NCBI GenBank assembly: GCA_003931895.1
Contig: RRZV01000043.1
Coordinates: 27,858-91,857, forward strand
Source: Mesohalobacter salilacus
GTDB taxonomy: Bacteria; Bacteroidota; Bacteroidia; Flavobacteriales; Flavobacteriaceae
Length of the DNA: 64,000 nt
Direction: 5' to 3'
The position numbers and the translations under genes were made by a program. The number at the start of each line of letters is the position of its first letter. Position 1 is the stretch's first letter. Shown piece after piece: positions 44,879 to 53,578 of the stretch. The notes beneath the pieces were generated by a model. It was given only the letters and a program-made list of their open reading frames with translations, was not told the DNA's origin and ran no database searches.

Positions 44879-45754
44879 TTAAAACTTATAATTTAAACCC
44901 ACACCAAGCACTTCTCTGATTTGAAAAGCGCCAACAGCATTATCATCATAAATCGCTTGAAAAGTGAAATTGGTTGTAATGTATTTATTAACGGTTAAAT
45001 TCATATTTAATGTATAGTCAATATCTACATTTTGTGGGTCTTCAAGATAGTTTGAATACAGGTTTAAAATATTTTCCAAAGTAATGTTTTCCATAATAGG
45101 AAATTTAGCGTAAGCTCCTACTGAAGCCCCAAATTCAGTTCTAATTGTTTCGCCTTGGTCTAAACCAAAAAAGTCTCCATCAACATAACCAGGTGTTGTT
45201 GTAAATCGGTCATCGGCTGTGATAAAACGAACGGTTGCAGGGGCAAAATTAACTTTAAGGTTATCACTCTTTTTCCAGAGCATACCTAAACCAAATTTAA
45301 AGAAACCAGGTGACAAAAATTTGGTTTCTAAAGTTCTGACTTCTTGACCATTTTCGTCTTCACTGAATTCATAACCGCGATCAAATTGGGTTAAAATATT
45401 AGAAAAACCAGAAAAATACCAATTACTTTCATTTATTCTCCGACCTAAAACCGAATTGATTTCTAAACGGTCGCTGGTTTTTCTTGTAAACTCTTGGTCG
45501 TTGTTTTTTGAAATACCGTAATCGCCTAAAAACTTAGTGTCCCATTCCCATTTATCTTTAGAATAAATGATTTCATAATTAATAATGGCATTGGCCGCAT
45601 AGTTAGACGTTCCGCCGCTTTGCCATTCGTCATTAAAAGCAGATTGGCTAAAAAGTAATGAAAAATCACCTTTGTATTTCCAGACTTCTGGTACTGAATC
45701 GTTTTGACCAAAACTGATGATAGGAAAAAGCGTTAAAAGTAATAGTTTTTTCAT
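44879..45754 (-). CDS. DUF3078 domain-containing outer-membrane protein
   Basis: A 291-aa protein, starting at ATG 45754 (MKKLLLLTLF); the longer frame adds ten residues of poor signal-peptide quality. The signal peptide is followed by WKYKGDFSLLFSQSAFNDEW (about 23-42), the DUF3078 signature, then amphipathic strands ending in REVLGVGLNYKF, as in an outer-membrane barrel. It commonly ends the flavobacterial SUF locus. An own -7 element TATATTTG lies at 45769-45776. The role is unknown. Confidence 0.88.
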   Translation of the reverse strand: MKKLLLLTLFPIISFGQNDSVPEVWKYKGDFSLLFSQSAFNDEWQSGGTSNYAANAIINYEIIYSKDKWEWDTKFLGDYGISKNNDQEFTRKTSDRLEINSVLGRRINESNWYFSGFSNILTQFDRGYEFSEDENGQEVRTLETKFLSPGFFKFGLGMLWKKSDNLKVNFAPATVRFITADDRFTTTPGYVDGDFFGLDQGETIRTEFGASVGAYAKFPIMENITLENILNLYSNYLEDPQNVDIDYTLNMNLTVNKYITTNFTFQAIYDDNAVGAFQIREVLGVGLNYKF

Positions 45755-45768
45755 GGTTAATTTTTTTG

Positions 45769-45776
45769 CAAATATA
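45769..45776 (-). promoter_or_regulatory. -7 promoter element TATATTTG
   Basis: An exact TAnnTTTG match on the minus strand, 14 bp upstream of ATG 45754. It suggests that the DUF3078 gene is also transcribed independently of the SUF operon. Confidence 0.45.
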
Positions 45777-45798
45777 AGATGCAAAATAAATTAACCAA

Positions 45799-46311
45799 CT
45801 ATTTTTTAGGCTTATACAAAGGAACTGCTGAACAAGCTTCGCCAAACATTAAACTTTTTACAAGAGGTTGCAGTCGCTGTATTAATAAAAGATAAGCTGT
45901 TTGCGATACAGGTTTATCGCTACAGCCTTTAACAATGACAGGCTTGTTTTTATAATCAGATAAGTCTAAGTTTTGGATAGCTTCTGCATATAAAATCGTG
46001 TTTAACTCTTCTATACTTCCTACAATCACTTTTTTAGCAATAGGATGAAGATAAGTTGAAACCAACATATAAGCCCAAGCAGGAACTATGGCATCGGTAG
46101 AACAATATAGAGCAATAAAACCGTTTTTATAAGGTGTCCAGTCATAGTTTTTTAAAGCTTGTCTAAATTCTTTTTCTTTAAGAATAAAGCCTTCGTAAAG
46201 CCATTGACTTAAGTCAATTTTATGGCGCTGACCATCTTGATAAAGTTCTTCAAGATTAAAAGTTTTTATTGGGCTTTTGGCAACTCTATTAACAATTTCT
46301 TCTGGCATCAT
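45799..46311 (-). CDS. DUF2480 family protein
   Basis: A 170-aa soluble protein of a Bacteroidota-specific family. Recognisable stretches are NRVAKSPIKTFNLEELY, the W-rich DWTPYKNGFIALYCSTDAIVP (given in part: YKNGFIALYCSTDAIVP), PVIVKGCSDKPVSQTAYL and FGEACSAVPLYKPKK. Three cysteines (CST, GCSD, EACS) could bind iron or a cluster, which would fit its place in the SUF operon, but this is inference. It lies 7 bp after the DUF59 gene. Confidence 0.88.
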   Translation of the reverse strand: MMPEEIVNRVAKSPIKTFNLEELYQDGQRHKIDLSQWLYEGFILKEKEFRQALKNYDWTPYKNGFIALYCSTDAIVPAWAYMLVSTYLHPIAKKVIVGSIEELNTILYAEAIQNLDLSDYKNKPVIVKGCSDKPVSQTAYLLLIQRLQPLVKSLMFGEACSAVPLYKPKK

Positions 46312-46318
46312 TTATAAA

Positions 46319-46645
46319 TTATAACATTCCAAGCTCTAATTTGGCTTCTTCACTCATAATGTCTTGAGACCATGGCGGATCAAATGTCAATTCGACCTCT
46401 ACGTCATTGACCATATCAATAGACTTAACTTTTTCCTGAACTTCTTGCGGTAAAGATTCTGCTACAGGACAGTTGGGTGAAGTTAAAGTCATAATGATTC
46501 TGACATTATTATCTTCATTGACAAAGACATCGTAAATTAAACCTAACTCGTATATATCAACTGGGATTTCAGGGTCGTAAATGGTTTTAATAACCCGGAC
46601 GATTTCGTCACCTAATTTTTCTGTATTGATTGTATCTTCTGCCAT
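46319..46645 (-). CDS. SUF system DUF59 protein (SufT-like)
   Basis: A 108-aa MIP18/DUF59 family protein. It shows IKTIYDPEIPVDIYELGLIY (about 18-37), the single-Cys motif TSPNCPVAESLP (about 57-68) and LTFDPPWSQDIMSEEAKLEL at the end. Such proteins help maturation or delivery of Fe-S clusters. It lies 5 bp downstream of sufE in the operon. Confidence 0.92.
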   Translation of the reverse strand: MAEDTINTEKLGDEIVRVIKTIYDPEIPVDIYELGLIYDVFVNEDNNVRIIMTLTSPNCPVAESLPQEVQEKVKSIDMVNDVEVELTFDPPWSQDIMSEEAKLELGML

Positions 46646-46650
46646 AATCT

Positions 46651-47082
46651 TTAATTTTGTGGTTGTTTATTTTCGTAAGCTAAAGCATACATTTTTAATT
46701 GTTTAATCATACTCACTAAACCATTGGCTCGAGTAGGTGAGAGGTGTTCTTTTAAGCCAATTTCATCAATAAAATTAGTATTGGCTTCAATAATATTTTT
46801 GGGTTTTTGATTTGAAAACACACGGATTAATATGGCTATAATGCCTTTGGTAATAATGGCATCGCTATCTGCCGTAAAAACCACTTTATTATCTTTCATA
46901 TCAGCGTGTACCCAAACTTTAGATTGGCAACCTTTAATGATGTAGTCATCGGTTTTGTATTGGTCATCTATTAGCGGTAGGGATTTGCCAAGCTCTATCA
47001 TATATTCATAGCGCTGCATCCAGTCGTCAAATAACGCAAATTCATCAACTATTTCTTCTTGTATTTGCTTAATATCACTCAT
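46651..47082 (-). CDS. sufE: cysteine desulfurase sulfur acceptor SufE
   Basis: A 143-aa SufE-fold protein. The acceptor cysteine is in IIKGCQSKVWVHAD (about 48-61), followed by SDAIITKGIIAILIRVFSNQ and HLSPTRANGLVSMIKQLK. It accepts persulfide from SufS and passes it to SufB. Its start overlaps the META-domain lipoprotein gene by 8 bp. Confidence 0.95.
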   Translation of the reverse strand: MSDIKQIQEEIVDEFALFDDWMQRYEYMIELGKSLPLIDDQYKTDDYIIKGCQSKVWVHADMKDNKVVFTADSDAIITKGIIAILIRVFSNQKPKNIIEANTNFIDEIGLKEHLSPTRANGLVSMIKQLKMYALAYENKQPQN

Positions 47083-47485
47083 TGTTTACATATTTCAATT
47101 CTACAATTAAGTTGTTATTTTCGTCTAAAAGCTTTAAAACTTGATTTTTATAACTCCAAGTTTTAATAGCATTTAATTTGCCAAAAAAAGCATTTTCATT
47201 GTGCATTTTTCCTTCACAATACATTTTTGTAGAAACGGCATAACCAAAATTAATGCTGTTTTTTTCTTTTTCGTACTCAACGCTGTAATTGTTACAATCG
47301 AACTTTCCTCCTAATCTGCTTTTTTCTGAATTAATATTGACAAAATAATCTTTTTCTGCTTTAAATTTTTCAGCATTTAAAGACACTATTTTGTATTTCC
47401 CTGACGGAAACTCTTGATTTGCTTTGTTTGATGTTGTTTTGCAAGACATTAAAGCAATTATTAATGTGAAATAAATCATTTTCAT
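47075..47485 (-). CDS. small lipoprotein, META domain-like, embedded in the SUF operon
   Basis: A 136-aa lipoprotein with a short signal and lipobox IIALMSC. The mature part (about 25-136) is beta-rich with GKYKIVSLNAEKF, NSEKSRLGGKFDCNNYSVEY and TKMYCEGKMHNENAFFGKL, resembling a META/HslJ-type domain with two cysteines. It overlaps sufS by 4 bp and sufE by 8 bp, so it is translationally locked into the operon. Its function is unknown; an envelope role during iron or oxidative stress would fit, but this is inference. Confidence 0.75.
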   Translation of the reverse strand: MKMIYFTLIIALMSCKTTSNKANQEFPSGKYKIVSLNAEKFKAEKDYFVNINSEKSRLGGKFDCNNYSVEYEKEKNSINFGYAVSTKMYCEGKMHNENAFFGKLNAIKTWSYKNQVLKLLDENNNLIVELKYVNNE

Positions 47486-48714
47486 AATAACATAGAATTT
47501 GCTTTTTGAAGTGCTTCTATCATCAAATCGATTTCTGCTTTGGTATTGTAAAATGAAAATGAAGCTCTGATAGTACCTGGAATTTTAAAGAAATCCATAA
47601 TCGGCTGAGCACAATGATGTCCCGTTCTAACGGCGATTCCCATTTTGTCGACTAAAGTACCAACATCGTAGGGATGTAATCCTTCAAAATTAAAGGAAAC
47701 CACAGCAGTTTTATGTTCTGGACTGGTTCCGTAAATGATGATGTTATCAAATTCTTCTAATCGCTTAGTGGCATAAAGTAGAAGCTCGTGCTCATAAGCT
47801 TGAATGTTTTCAAACCCTATTTCATTCATATAGTCTATAGCTCTGCCAAAAGCAATACCACCACAAATATTTGGCGTCCCAGCTTCAAATTTGTTGGGTA
47901 ATCCAGCGTAAGTCGTTTTTTCAAAACTGACTTGGTCTATCATCTCGCCGCCACCTTGATATGGTGGTAAAGCTTCTAATAATTCACGTTTGCCATACAA
48001 CATCCCAATTCCTGTTGGGCCACAAATTTTGTGTGCTGAACAGGTGTAAAAATCGACATCTAAAGCTTGAACATCAGCTTTGATGTGCGGTGTGGCTTGA
48101 GCACCGTCAACTAAAACTTTTGCTCCCACTTCGTGGGCTTTTTCAATAATCTCTTGAATCGGGTTTATAGTGCCGAGTGCGTTTGAAACGTGATTGACTG
48201 TAACCAACTTGGTTTTGGAGTTGAGCATTACATCAAATTGGCTCATATTCAAGTTGCCATTTTCTGTCATTGGTAAAACTTTGAGCTGAGCTCCAGTTTT
48301 TTCACATAACATTTGCCAAGGCACGATATTAGAATGGTGTTCTAAACCTGAAACTAAAATTTCATCACCGGCTTTTAGAAATTTTTCAAACCCATTGGCA
48401 ACCAAGTTGATACTGTGCGTGGTGCCAGCTGTCAGGATAATTTCTTTAGACTCTTTGGCGTTAAAGTGTTTTTGAATCTTAATTCTTGCATTTTCATAAG
48501 CCTCTGTAGCTTCTTGAGACAAAGCGTGCACACCACGATGTATGTTGGCATTGTAGTTTTGGTAATAATCTACAATACAATCAATAACTTGTTGTGGCGT
48601 TTGAGAAGTTGCTGCATTATCAAAATAAACTAAGGGTTTTCCGTTAACTTTTCTGTTGAGGATAGGAAAATCTTGTCTTATTTTTTCAACATCAAAGCGT
48701 TCTGCAACTTTCAT
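47482..48714 (-). CDS. sufS: cysteine desulfurase SufS
   Basis: A PLP-dependent group II cysteine desulfurase (410 aa) that moves sulfur from cysteine to its own active-site Cys. Motifs: FDNAATSQTPQQV (about 30-42), ILTAGTTHSINLVA, the PLP lysine in TCSAHKICGPTGIGMLYGK, and the catalytic Cys in RTGHHCAQPIMDFF (about 357-370). It lies 12 bp downstream of sufD. Confidence 0.96.
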   Translation of the reverse strand: MKVAERFDVEKIRQDFPILNRKVNGKPLVYFDNAATSQTPQQVIDCIVDYYQNYNANIHRGVHALSQEATEAYENARIKIQKHFNAKESKEIILTAGTTHSINLVANGFEKFLKAGDEILVSGLEHHSNIVPWQMLCEKTGAQLKVLPMTENGNLNMSQFDVMLNSKTKLVTVNHVSNALGTINPIQEIIEKAHEVGAKVLVDGAQATPHIKADVQALDVDFYTCSAHKICGPTGIGMLYGKRELLEALPPYQGGGEMIDQVSFEKTTYAGLPNKFEAGTPNICGGIAFGRAIDYMNEIGFENIQAYEHELLLYATKRLEEFDNIIIYGTSPEHKTAVVSFNFEGLHPYDVGTLVDKMGIAVRTGHHCAQPIMDFFKIPGTIRASFSFYNTKAEIDLMIEALQKANSMLL

Positions 48715-48726
48715 AATTATTCATTT

Positions 48727-50040
48727 TTATAAGTCAAATCCCAACTGCACGCCAATTTTTAGCGCAATTTGCTTGGTAATACGTTTTTTAATTTCTGGTA
48801 TTTTTACGCTGTTTAAAACATTGTTTGCAAAAGCATACATCAATAACGCACGGGCTTCTTTTTCTGGAATACCTCGAGATCGCATATAAAACAAAGCTTC
48901 TTCATCCAATTGACCAATGGTGCAACCGTGGCTACACTTTACATCATCTGCAAAAATCTCGAGTTGAGGTTTGGAGTTGATGGTCGCTTGGTCATCGATT
49001 AGAATGTTATTGTTGCTTTGATAAGCATCGGTTTTTTGAGCAATTTTATCGACTAAAACTTTACCATTAAAAACCCCTGTAGATTTTTCGGCAAAAATAC
49101 CTTTGTAATCTTGATGACTTTCGCAGTGTGGTTTTCTATGGTGTACCAAAGTATTATGATCAACGTGTTGCTTACCTTCAATGATAGTCACTCCTTTTAA
49201 AATAGAGTTGATATTGCTCCCATTTTGATAAAAGTTTAAGTTATTTCGAGTCAATTTCCCTCCAAATGAAAAAGTATGCATACTCACTTCAGAATCGCGG
49301 TCTTGACTGATGTAAGTATTATCAATTAGCGAAGAAGTGATTTTATCATTTTGAATCTTATAATAATCTACATTGGCATTTTTGCCTGCAAATATTTCGG
49401 TGACAGAGTTGGTTAAAACCGCATTATCTGTCAAACTATGGTGACGCTCGATGATTTGAACTTGCGCATTATCTTCAGCAATAATCAAGTTACGCGGTTG
49501 AATCATTAGCGCGTGTTCATTTCCTGTAGAGAAATTTAAAATTTGAATGGGTTTCTCAGCCGCAACGCCTTTCGGAATTTTGATGTAAGCCCCTTCATAA
49601 GAAAAAGCTGTGTTGAGTGCCGTTAAACTTTCTTGTGGAGCAACTTTATTAAAATATTTTTTGATGATAGGTTTATACTTAGCTTTGTTGAGCGCCGAAG
49701 ACATTAAACACGCATCAAATTTATCGTGTGTGGTTTGCGATAAATGTGAAGCGTAAATCCCATCTACAAATACAATTTGATAAGTATCGATATCGTGAAT
49801 GCAATATTTTTTGATATCGCGATATTCTATGGTTTCTTCCTTTTTTGGAAAAATGCTGTAGTCTTCTTTTAAAATAGCGTTAAGCGAAGTGTATTTCCAC
49901 GCTTCTTGCTTTCTATGAGGAAAACCAGAGGTTTCAAAATATTTAATCGCTTCATTCCTAATATTATGAATATCATTTTCTAAATCGATATTTTCTTCAA
50001 ATGCCATGAAAGAAGACAATAATTTTTCTTTAAGTTTCAT
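48727..50040 (-). CDS. sufD: Fe-S cluster assembly protein SufD
   Basis: A 437-aa SufBD-fold scaffold subunit. It shows the early HRKQEAWKYTSLNAIL stretch, a right-handed beta-helix, and the C-terminal KCSHGCTIGQLDEEALFYMR (about 368-387), with the conserved RGIPEKEARALLMYAFAN following. It forms SufBC2D with SufB and SufC. A 243-bp spacer separates it from sufC; it carries an inverted repeat. Confidence 0.95.
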   Translation of the reverse strand: MKLKEKLLSSFMAFEENIDLENDIHNIRNEAIKYFETSGFPHRKQEAWKYTSLNAILKEDYSIFPKKEETIEYRDIKKYCIHDIDTYQIVFVDGIYASHLSQTTHDKFDACLMSSALNKAKYKPIIKKYFNKVAPQESLTALNTAFSYEGAYIKIPKGVAAEKPIQILNFSTGNEHALMIQPRNLIIAEDNAQVQIIERHHSLTDNAVLTNSVTEIFAGKNANVDYYKIQNDKITSSLIDNTYISQDRDSEVSMHTFSFGGKLTRNNLNFYQNGSNINSILKGVTIIEGKQHVDHNTLVHHRKPHCESHQDYKGIFAEKSTGVFNGKVLVDKIAQKTDAYQSNNNILIDDQATINSKPQLEIFADDVKCSHGCTIGQLDEEALFYMRSRGIPEKEARALLMYAFANNVLNSVKIPEIKKRITKQIALKIGVQLGFDL

Positions 50041-50164
50041 TTTTTTAATGTTTTATTACCTATTTTCTAGATTCCAGATTATAAGTCCTTTTTGAGATTA
50101 GTGTTTTCAGAGTTTAATAATCTTACTTTAATTCAAAGTTAGATTTACAATCAAGTTCTCTTTT

Positions 50165-50245
50165 AAAACACCCCTATAATCCCCTCAAGGGGATATTTTG
50201 TATTACTGTTCCCTCCCTTGAGGGAGGATTAAGGTGGGTGTTTTT
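50165..50245. repeat. imperfect long inverted repeat between sufC and sufD
   Basis: The arm AAAACACCCCTATAATCC (from 50165) pairs imperfectly with GGATTAAGGTGGGTGTTTTT (50226-50245). Inside each arm is a smaller hairpin: CCCCTCAAGGGG (50181-50192) and CCTCCC-TTGA-GGGAGG (50212-50227). Composition and form resemble intergenic repeats dispersed in Bacteroidota genomes. In the transcript it would form a double stem-loop between two SUF genes. Confidence 0.75.
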
Positions 50246-50283
50246 ATATTTCATATAAATCAACAACTAATTCACAAAAAAAC

Positions 50284-51036
50284 TTACACCAACTGTTCCT
50301 CTTTCAACCAATCATATCCACGTTCTTCGAGCTCTTTAGCTAAGTTTTTATCGCCAGATTTGATGATTTTTCCATCGACTAAAACGTGAACCACATCAGG
50401 AACAATGTAATCTAAAAGCCTTTGATAGTGCGTAATGACTAAAGTTGCATTGTCTTTGGTTCTCAATTTATTAACCCCATCGGCAACCACTTTAAGCGCA
50501 TCGATATCGAGGCCTGAATCCGTTTCGTCAAGAATGGCTAATTTAGGTTCAAGCATTGCCATTTGGAAAATTTCATTTCGCTTTTTTTCACCACCTGAAA
50601 AACTTTCGTTAAGTGAACGCGATAAAAATTTTCTATCCATCCCGAGCATCGCTGATTTTTCTCTAATTTTTTTCAGCATTTCATTGGCGGGCATATCTTT
50701 TAAACCTTGCGCTTTTCTGATTTGGTTAATGGCCGTTTTGATGAAATTGGTTACTGAAACGCCAGGAATTTCAACTGGATATTGAAAAGACAGAAAGATA
50801 CCTTTATGCGCTCGCTCATCAGCTGAAAGTTCAGCAATATTAGATTTATCGAATAAAATTTCGCCTTCAGTGACTTCGTATTCTTCATTTCCTGCTACAA
50901 CAGAAGCTAAGGTGCTTTTGCCAGAGCCATTTGGCCCCATAATGGCATGAACTTCTCCTGGGTTGATTTCTAAATTAACCCCTTTGAGAATTTTTTCTCC
51001 TTCAACTTCGGCGTGTAAATTATGTATTTTTAGCAT
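50284..51036 (-). CDS. sufC: Fe-S cluster assembly ATPase SufC
   Basis: A 250-aa ABC-type ATPase. Walker A is [18 protein letters not shown] (about 32-49), the signature is [17 protein letters not shown] (about 144-160), and Walker B is [17 protein letters not shown]. It powers the SufB-SufD scaffold. It lies 2 bp downstream of the small lipoprotein gene. Confidence 0.97.
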   Translation of the reverse strand: MLKIHNLHAEVEGEKILKGVNLEINPGEVHAIMGPNGSGKSTLASVVAGNEEYEVTEGEILFDKSNIAELSADERAHKGIFLSFQYPVEIPGVSVTNFIKTAINQIRKAQGLKDMPANEMLKKIREKSAMLGMDRKFLSRSLNESFSGGEKKRNEIFQMAMLEPKLAILDETDSGLDIDALKVVADGVNKLRTKDNATLVITHYQRLLDYIVPDVVHVLVDGKIIKSGDKNLAKELEERGYDWLKEEQLV

Positions 51037-51038
51037 AG

Positions 51039-51458
51039 CTATTCGTTTTGTTTTGAACTGTATTTGACAACTTTTGTTTCTTGTTTAAGCTTGGGTTTGT
51101 ATATACTGTCGATGGATGTAATGGTCAAAATTTCATCCCAACCTTCTTCTGTGTTGGGCTGAAGTTCACCCTTGACAATGACTTTAATCACGTCGTAATC
51201 ATCTTTTTTAATAGCATCAACTTGTTGGATTAAAGCTTTGGCTTGCTCGTCCATTTTGACACCGTAGATAAAACTGTTGCCATTTAAAACGGCGGCTGTA
51301 TCTACATCGATAAATTCGCCGTGAAAGGTTTTAAATTGGCTCTCAACAATTTCATTTGAATTAGTTTTGTCTGATTTTTCTTTTGAATCAGATTTGCAAC
51401 TGTAAAGAAAACTGAGCGTCATTAAACTGACAACAAGTGATAATTTTAAATTATTCAT
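51039..51458 (-). CDS. small lipoprotein of unknown function inside the SUF operon
   Basis: A 139-aa lipoprotein, starting at ATG 51458 ([10 protein letters not shown]); a start at 51482 would overlap the sufB stop by 8 bp and put residues ahead of the signal peptide. The lipobox is LSFLYSC. The mature part is a single acidic domain ([40 protein letters not shown]), rich in strands, without cysteines. I do not recognise the family. It is placed between sufB and sufC, usually adjacent genes, so this is an uncommon insertion. Confidence 0.7.
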   Translation of the reverse strand: MNNLKLSLVVSLMTLSFLYSCKSDSKEKSDKTNSNEIVESQFKTFHGEFIDVDTAAVLNGNSFIYGVKMDEQAKALIQQVDAIKKDDYDVIKVIVKGELQPNTEEGWDEILTITSIDSIYKPKLKQETKVVKYSSKQNE

Positions 51459-51474
51459 TTTATAAAGATTAAGA

Positions 51475-52920
51475 TTAACCAACTGAGCCTTCGAGTGAAA
51501 TTTCGAGTAATTTTTGGGCTTCTACCGCAAATTCCATTGGTAATTTATTTAAAACTTCTTTACTAAATCCATTAACAATCAAAGCAATAGCTTTTTCCGT
51601 ATCAATACCGCGTTGGTTACAATAGAAAATCTGGTCCTCACCAATTTTACTCGTTGTCGCTTCGTGCTCGATTTGAGCAGTTTTATTAGACACTTCTATG
51701 TATGGAAAAGTATGCGCGCCACATTTATTACCCATCAGCAAAGAATCACATTGAGAAAAATTTCTGGCATTTTTAGCCCGTGGGCTTACTTTTACCAAAC
51801 CGCGGTAAGAATTTTGTGAGCGACCAGCAGAAATTCCTTTTGATATAATAGTAGATTTGGTATTATTACCCAAATGAATCATTTTGGTGCCTGTGTCAGC
51901 TTGTTGAAAATTGTTGGTTAAAGCAATAGAGTAAAATTCTCCTATAGAATTATCTCCTTTTAAAATACAACTCGGATATTTCCAAGTGACTGCAGAGCCA
52001 GTTTCGACTTGTGTCCAACTGATTTTGGCATTTTTTTCACAAAGGCCACGTTTAGTTACAAAATTGAATACACCGCCTTTTCCTTCTTTATTTCCTGGAA
52101 ACCAGTTTTGAACTGTAGAGTATTTAATTTCAGCATTATCAAGAGCAATTAATTCTACTACTGCAGCGTGCAATTGATTTTCATCACGCATTGGTGCGGT
52201 GCAACCTTCAAGATAACTGACATAGCTAGACTCTTCAGCAATTACTAAAGTTCTTTCAAACTGCCCGGTTCCGGCTTGATTGATTCTAAAATAGGTTGAT
52301 AATTCCATCGGGCAACGAACGCCTTTTGGAATATAGCAAAAAGAACCATCTGTAAATACAGCCGAATTTAAAGCGGCAAAGAAATTGTCTTTTGGTGGCA
52401 CAACGCTACCAATGTATTTTTTAACCAATTCTGGATGTTCTTGAATGGCTTCAGAAATAGAGCAAAAAATAATGCCTTTTTCAGCCAATGTCTTTTTAAA
52501 AGTTGTGGCTACAGAAACGGAGTCCATCACGACATCAACAGCAACACCAGCAAGTTTTTTCTGCTCATCGATAGATATACCTAATTTTTTGAAGGTATCT
52601 AATAATTCTGGATCAACTTCGTCTAAACTGTCATATTTAGGTTGATTGCTAGGTGCAGAATAATAAGAAATACTTTGGTAATCTGGTTTTTCATAGCCGA
52701 CATTAGCCCAGTTGGGTTCTGTCATGGTTTTCCAGTGCTTAAAAGCTTCCAGACGCCAAGCGGTCATCCAATCGGGTTCATTTTTCTTTTTAGAAATCGC
52801 TATAATAATATCTTCATTAAGACCTGGAGGTAAGGTGTCTGATTTTATGTCGGTATAAAACCCATATTCGTACTCTTTGTCTTTAAGGTCTTTTTCAAGT
52901 TCTTGTTCAGTATAGGCCAT
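51475..52920 (-). CDS. sufB: Fe-S cluster assembly protein SufB
   Basis: A 481-aa SufB. Visible features are [20 protein letters not shown] (about 93-112), [38 protein letters not shown] (about 237-256), [20 protein letters not shown], and near the end the cluster-ligand region [18 protein letters not shown] and [19 protein letters not shown]. It is the scaffold subunit on which the cluster is built. Confidence 0.97.
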   Translation of the reverse strand: MAYTEQELEKDLKDKEYEYGFYTDIKSDTLPPGLNEDIIIAISKKKNEPDWMTAWRLEAFKHWKTMTEPNWANVGYEKPDYQSISYYSAPSNQPKYDSLDEVDPELLDTFKKLGISIDEQKKLAGVAVDVVMDSVSVATTFKKTLAEKGIIFCSISEAIQEHPELVKKYIGSVVPPKDNFFAALNSAVFTDGSFCYIPKGVRCPMELSTYFRINQAGTGQFERTLVIAEESSYVSYLEGCTAPMRDENQLHAAVVELIALDNAEIKYSTVQNWFPGNKEGKGGVFNFVTKRGLCEKNAKISWTQVETGSAVTWKYPSCILKGDNSIGEFYSIALTNNFQQADTGTKMIHLGNNTKSTIISKGISAGRSQNSYRGLVKVSPRAKNARNFSQCDSLLMGNKCGAHTFPYIEVSNKTAQIEHEATTSKIGEDQIFYCNQRGIDTEKAIALIVNGFSKEVLNKLPMEFAVEAQKLLEISLEGSVG

Positions 52921-53014
52921 TTTATTAGTTTTTAGTCGTTAGTTATTAGAGGGTAGCAATGTTGCGTGGCATATATCGTAGTATACTACCAACTACTCAC
53001 TACCCGCTACCCAC

Positions 53015-53344
53015 TTATAGGCTAAAGCTTTCTCCACATCCGCAAGTGCGTTGAGCATTTGGATTTTGAAAGACAAAGCCTTTGCCGTTGAGACCACCAG
53101 AAAATTCTAAAGTGGTTCCAGCAAGGTAGAGAAAACTGCTTTTGTTTACTGCAATTTTAATCTCGTTATCTTCAAATATTTTATCGTTATCTTGGTGGTT
53201 TTTGTCAAACTTTAAATCGTATGATAAGCCTGAGCAACCTCCACTTTTAACACCAACACGGACATAATGTGCTTTAGCATCAAAACCTTCTTCAGTCATT
53301 AAACTGACGAGTTTTGATTTGGCTTGGTCACTTACTTTAATCAT
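53015..53344 (-). CDS. sufA: SufA/HesB/IscA-type iron-sulfur carrier
   Basis: A 109-aa A-type carrier with the three conserved cysteines in SGGCSGLSYDLKFD (about 34-47) and RTCGCGESFSL at the end. It is the first gene of the SUF operon, 94 bp before sufB. The promoter TATATTTG is at 53370-53377. Confidence 0.94.
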   Translation of the reverse strand: MIKVSDQAKSKLVSLMTEEGFDAKAHYVRVGVKSGGCSGLSYDLKFDKNHQDNDKIFEDNEIKIAVNKSSFLYLAGTTLEFSGGLNGKGFVFQNPNAQRTCGCGESFSL

Positions 53345-53369
53345 AGTTAAATCTTATTTAGATTAAATG

Positions 53370-53377
53370 CAAATATA
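53370..53377 (-). promoter_or_regulatory. -7 promoter element TATATTTG for the SUF operon
   Basis: An exact TAnnTTTG match on the minus strand, 25 bp upstream of the sufA ATG. No SufR- or IscR-like regulator gene is adjacent. Confidence 0.55.
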
Positions 53378-53411
53378 AGAAGGAAGAATGGATAATAAGA
53401 ATTGATTTAAC

Positions 53412-53508
53412 ATATTCCTAAACGTTTTAAGAGTTCAGCAACTTAACTATAAATCAAGTAACGTTGAGTTAACATTGTTAACCTACTAATAATATTCTAG
53501 AACGTTTA
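53412..53508 (+). promoter_or_regulatory. candidate regulatory region with repeated AACGTT motifs
   Basis: AACGTT occurs at 53421, 53460 and 53501, spaced 39 and 41 bp, about four helical turns. The first and third lie in a longer match, ATATTCnnnAACGTTT (53412-53427 and 53492-53507). TAAC motifs at 53444, 53459, 53470 and 53479 are interleaved. This block lies 38-135 bp upstream of the -7 element at 53547, where an activator would bind. The factor is unknown; the PhoB-like regulator encoded downstream is one candidate. Confidence 0.4.
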
Positions 53509-53546
53509 TTTAAACCTAAGCTAAGATATTAAAGCTACTCTAAAGA

Positions 53547-53554
53547 TACATTTG
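53547..53554 (+). promoter_or_regulatory. -7 promoter element TACATTTG
   Basis: An exact TAnnTTTG match, 24 bp before ATG 53579. There is no TTG at the usual -33 distance, which fits an activator-dependent promoter. Confidence 0.55.
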
Positions 53555-53578
53555 CAAACAGATAATAAATCTTTAAAA

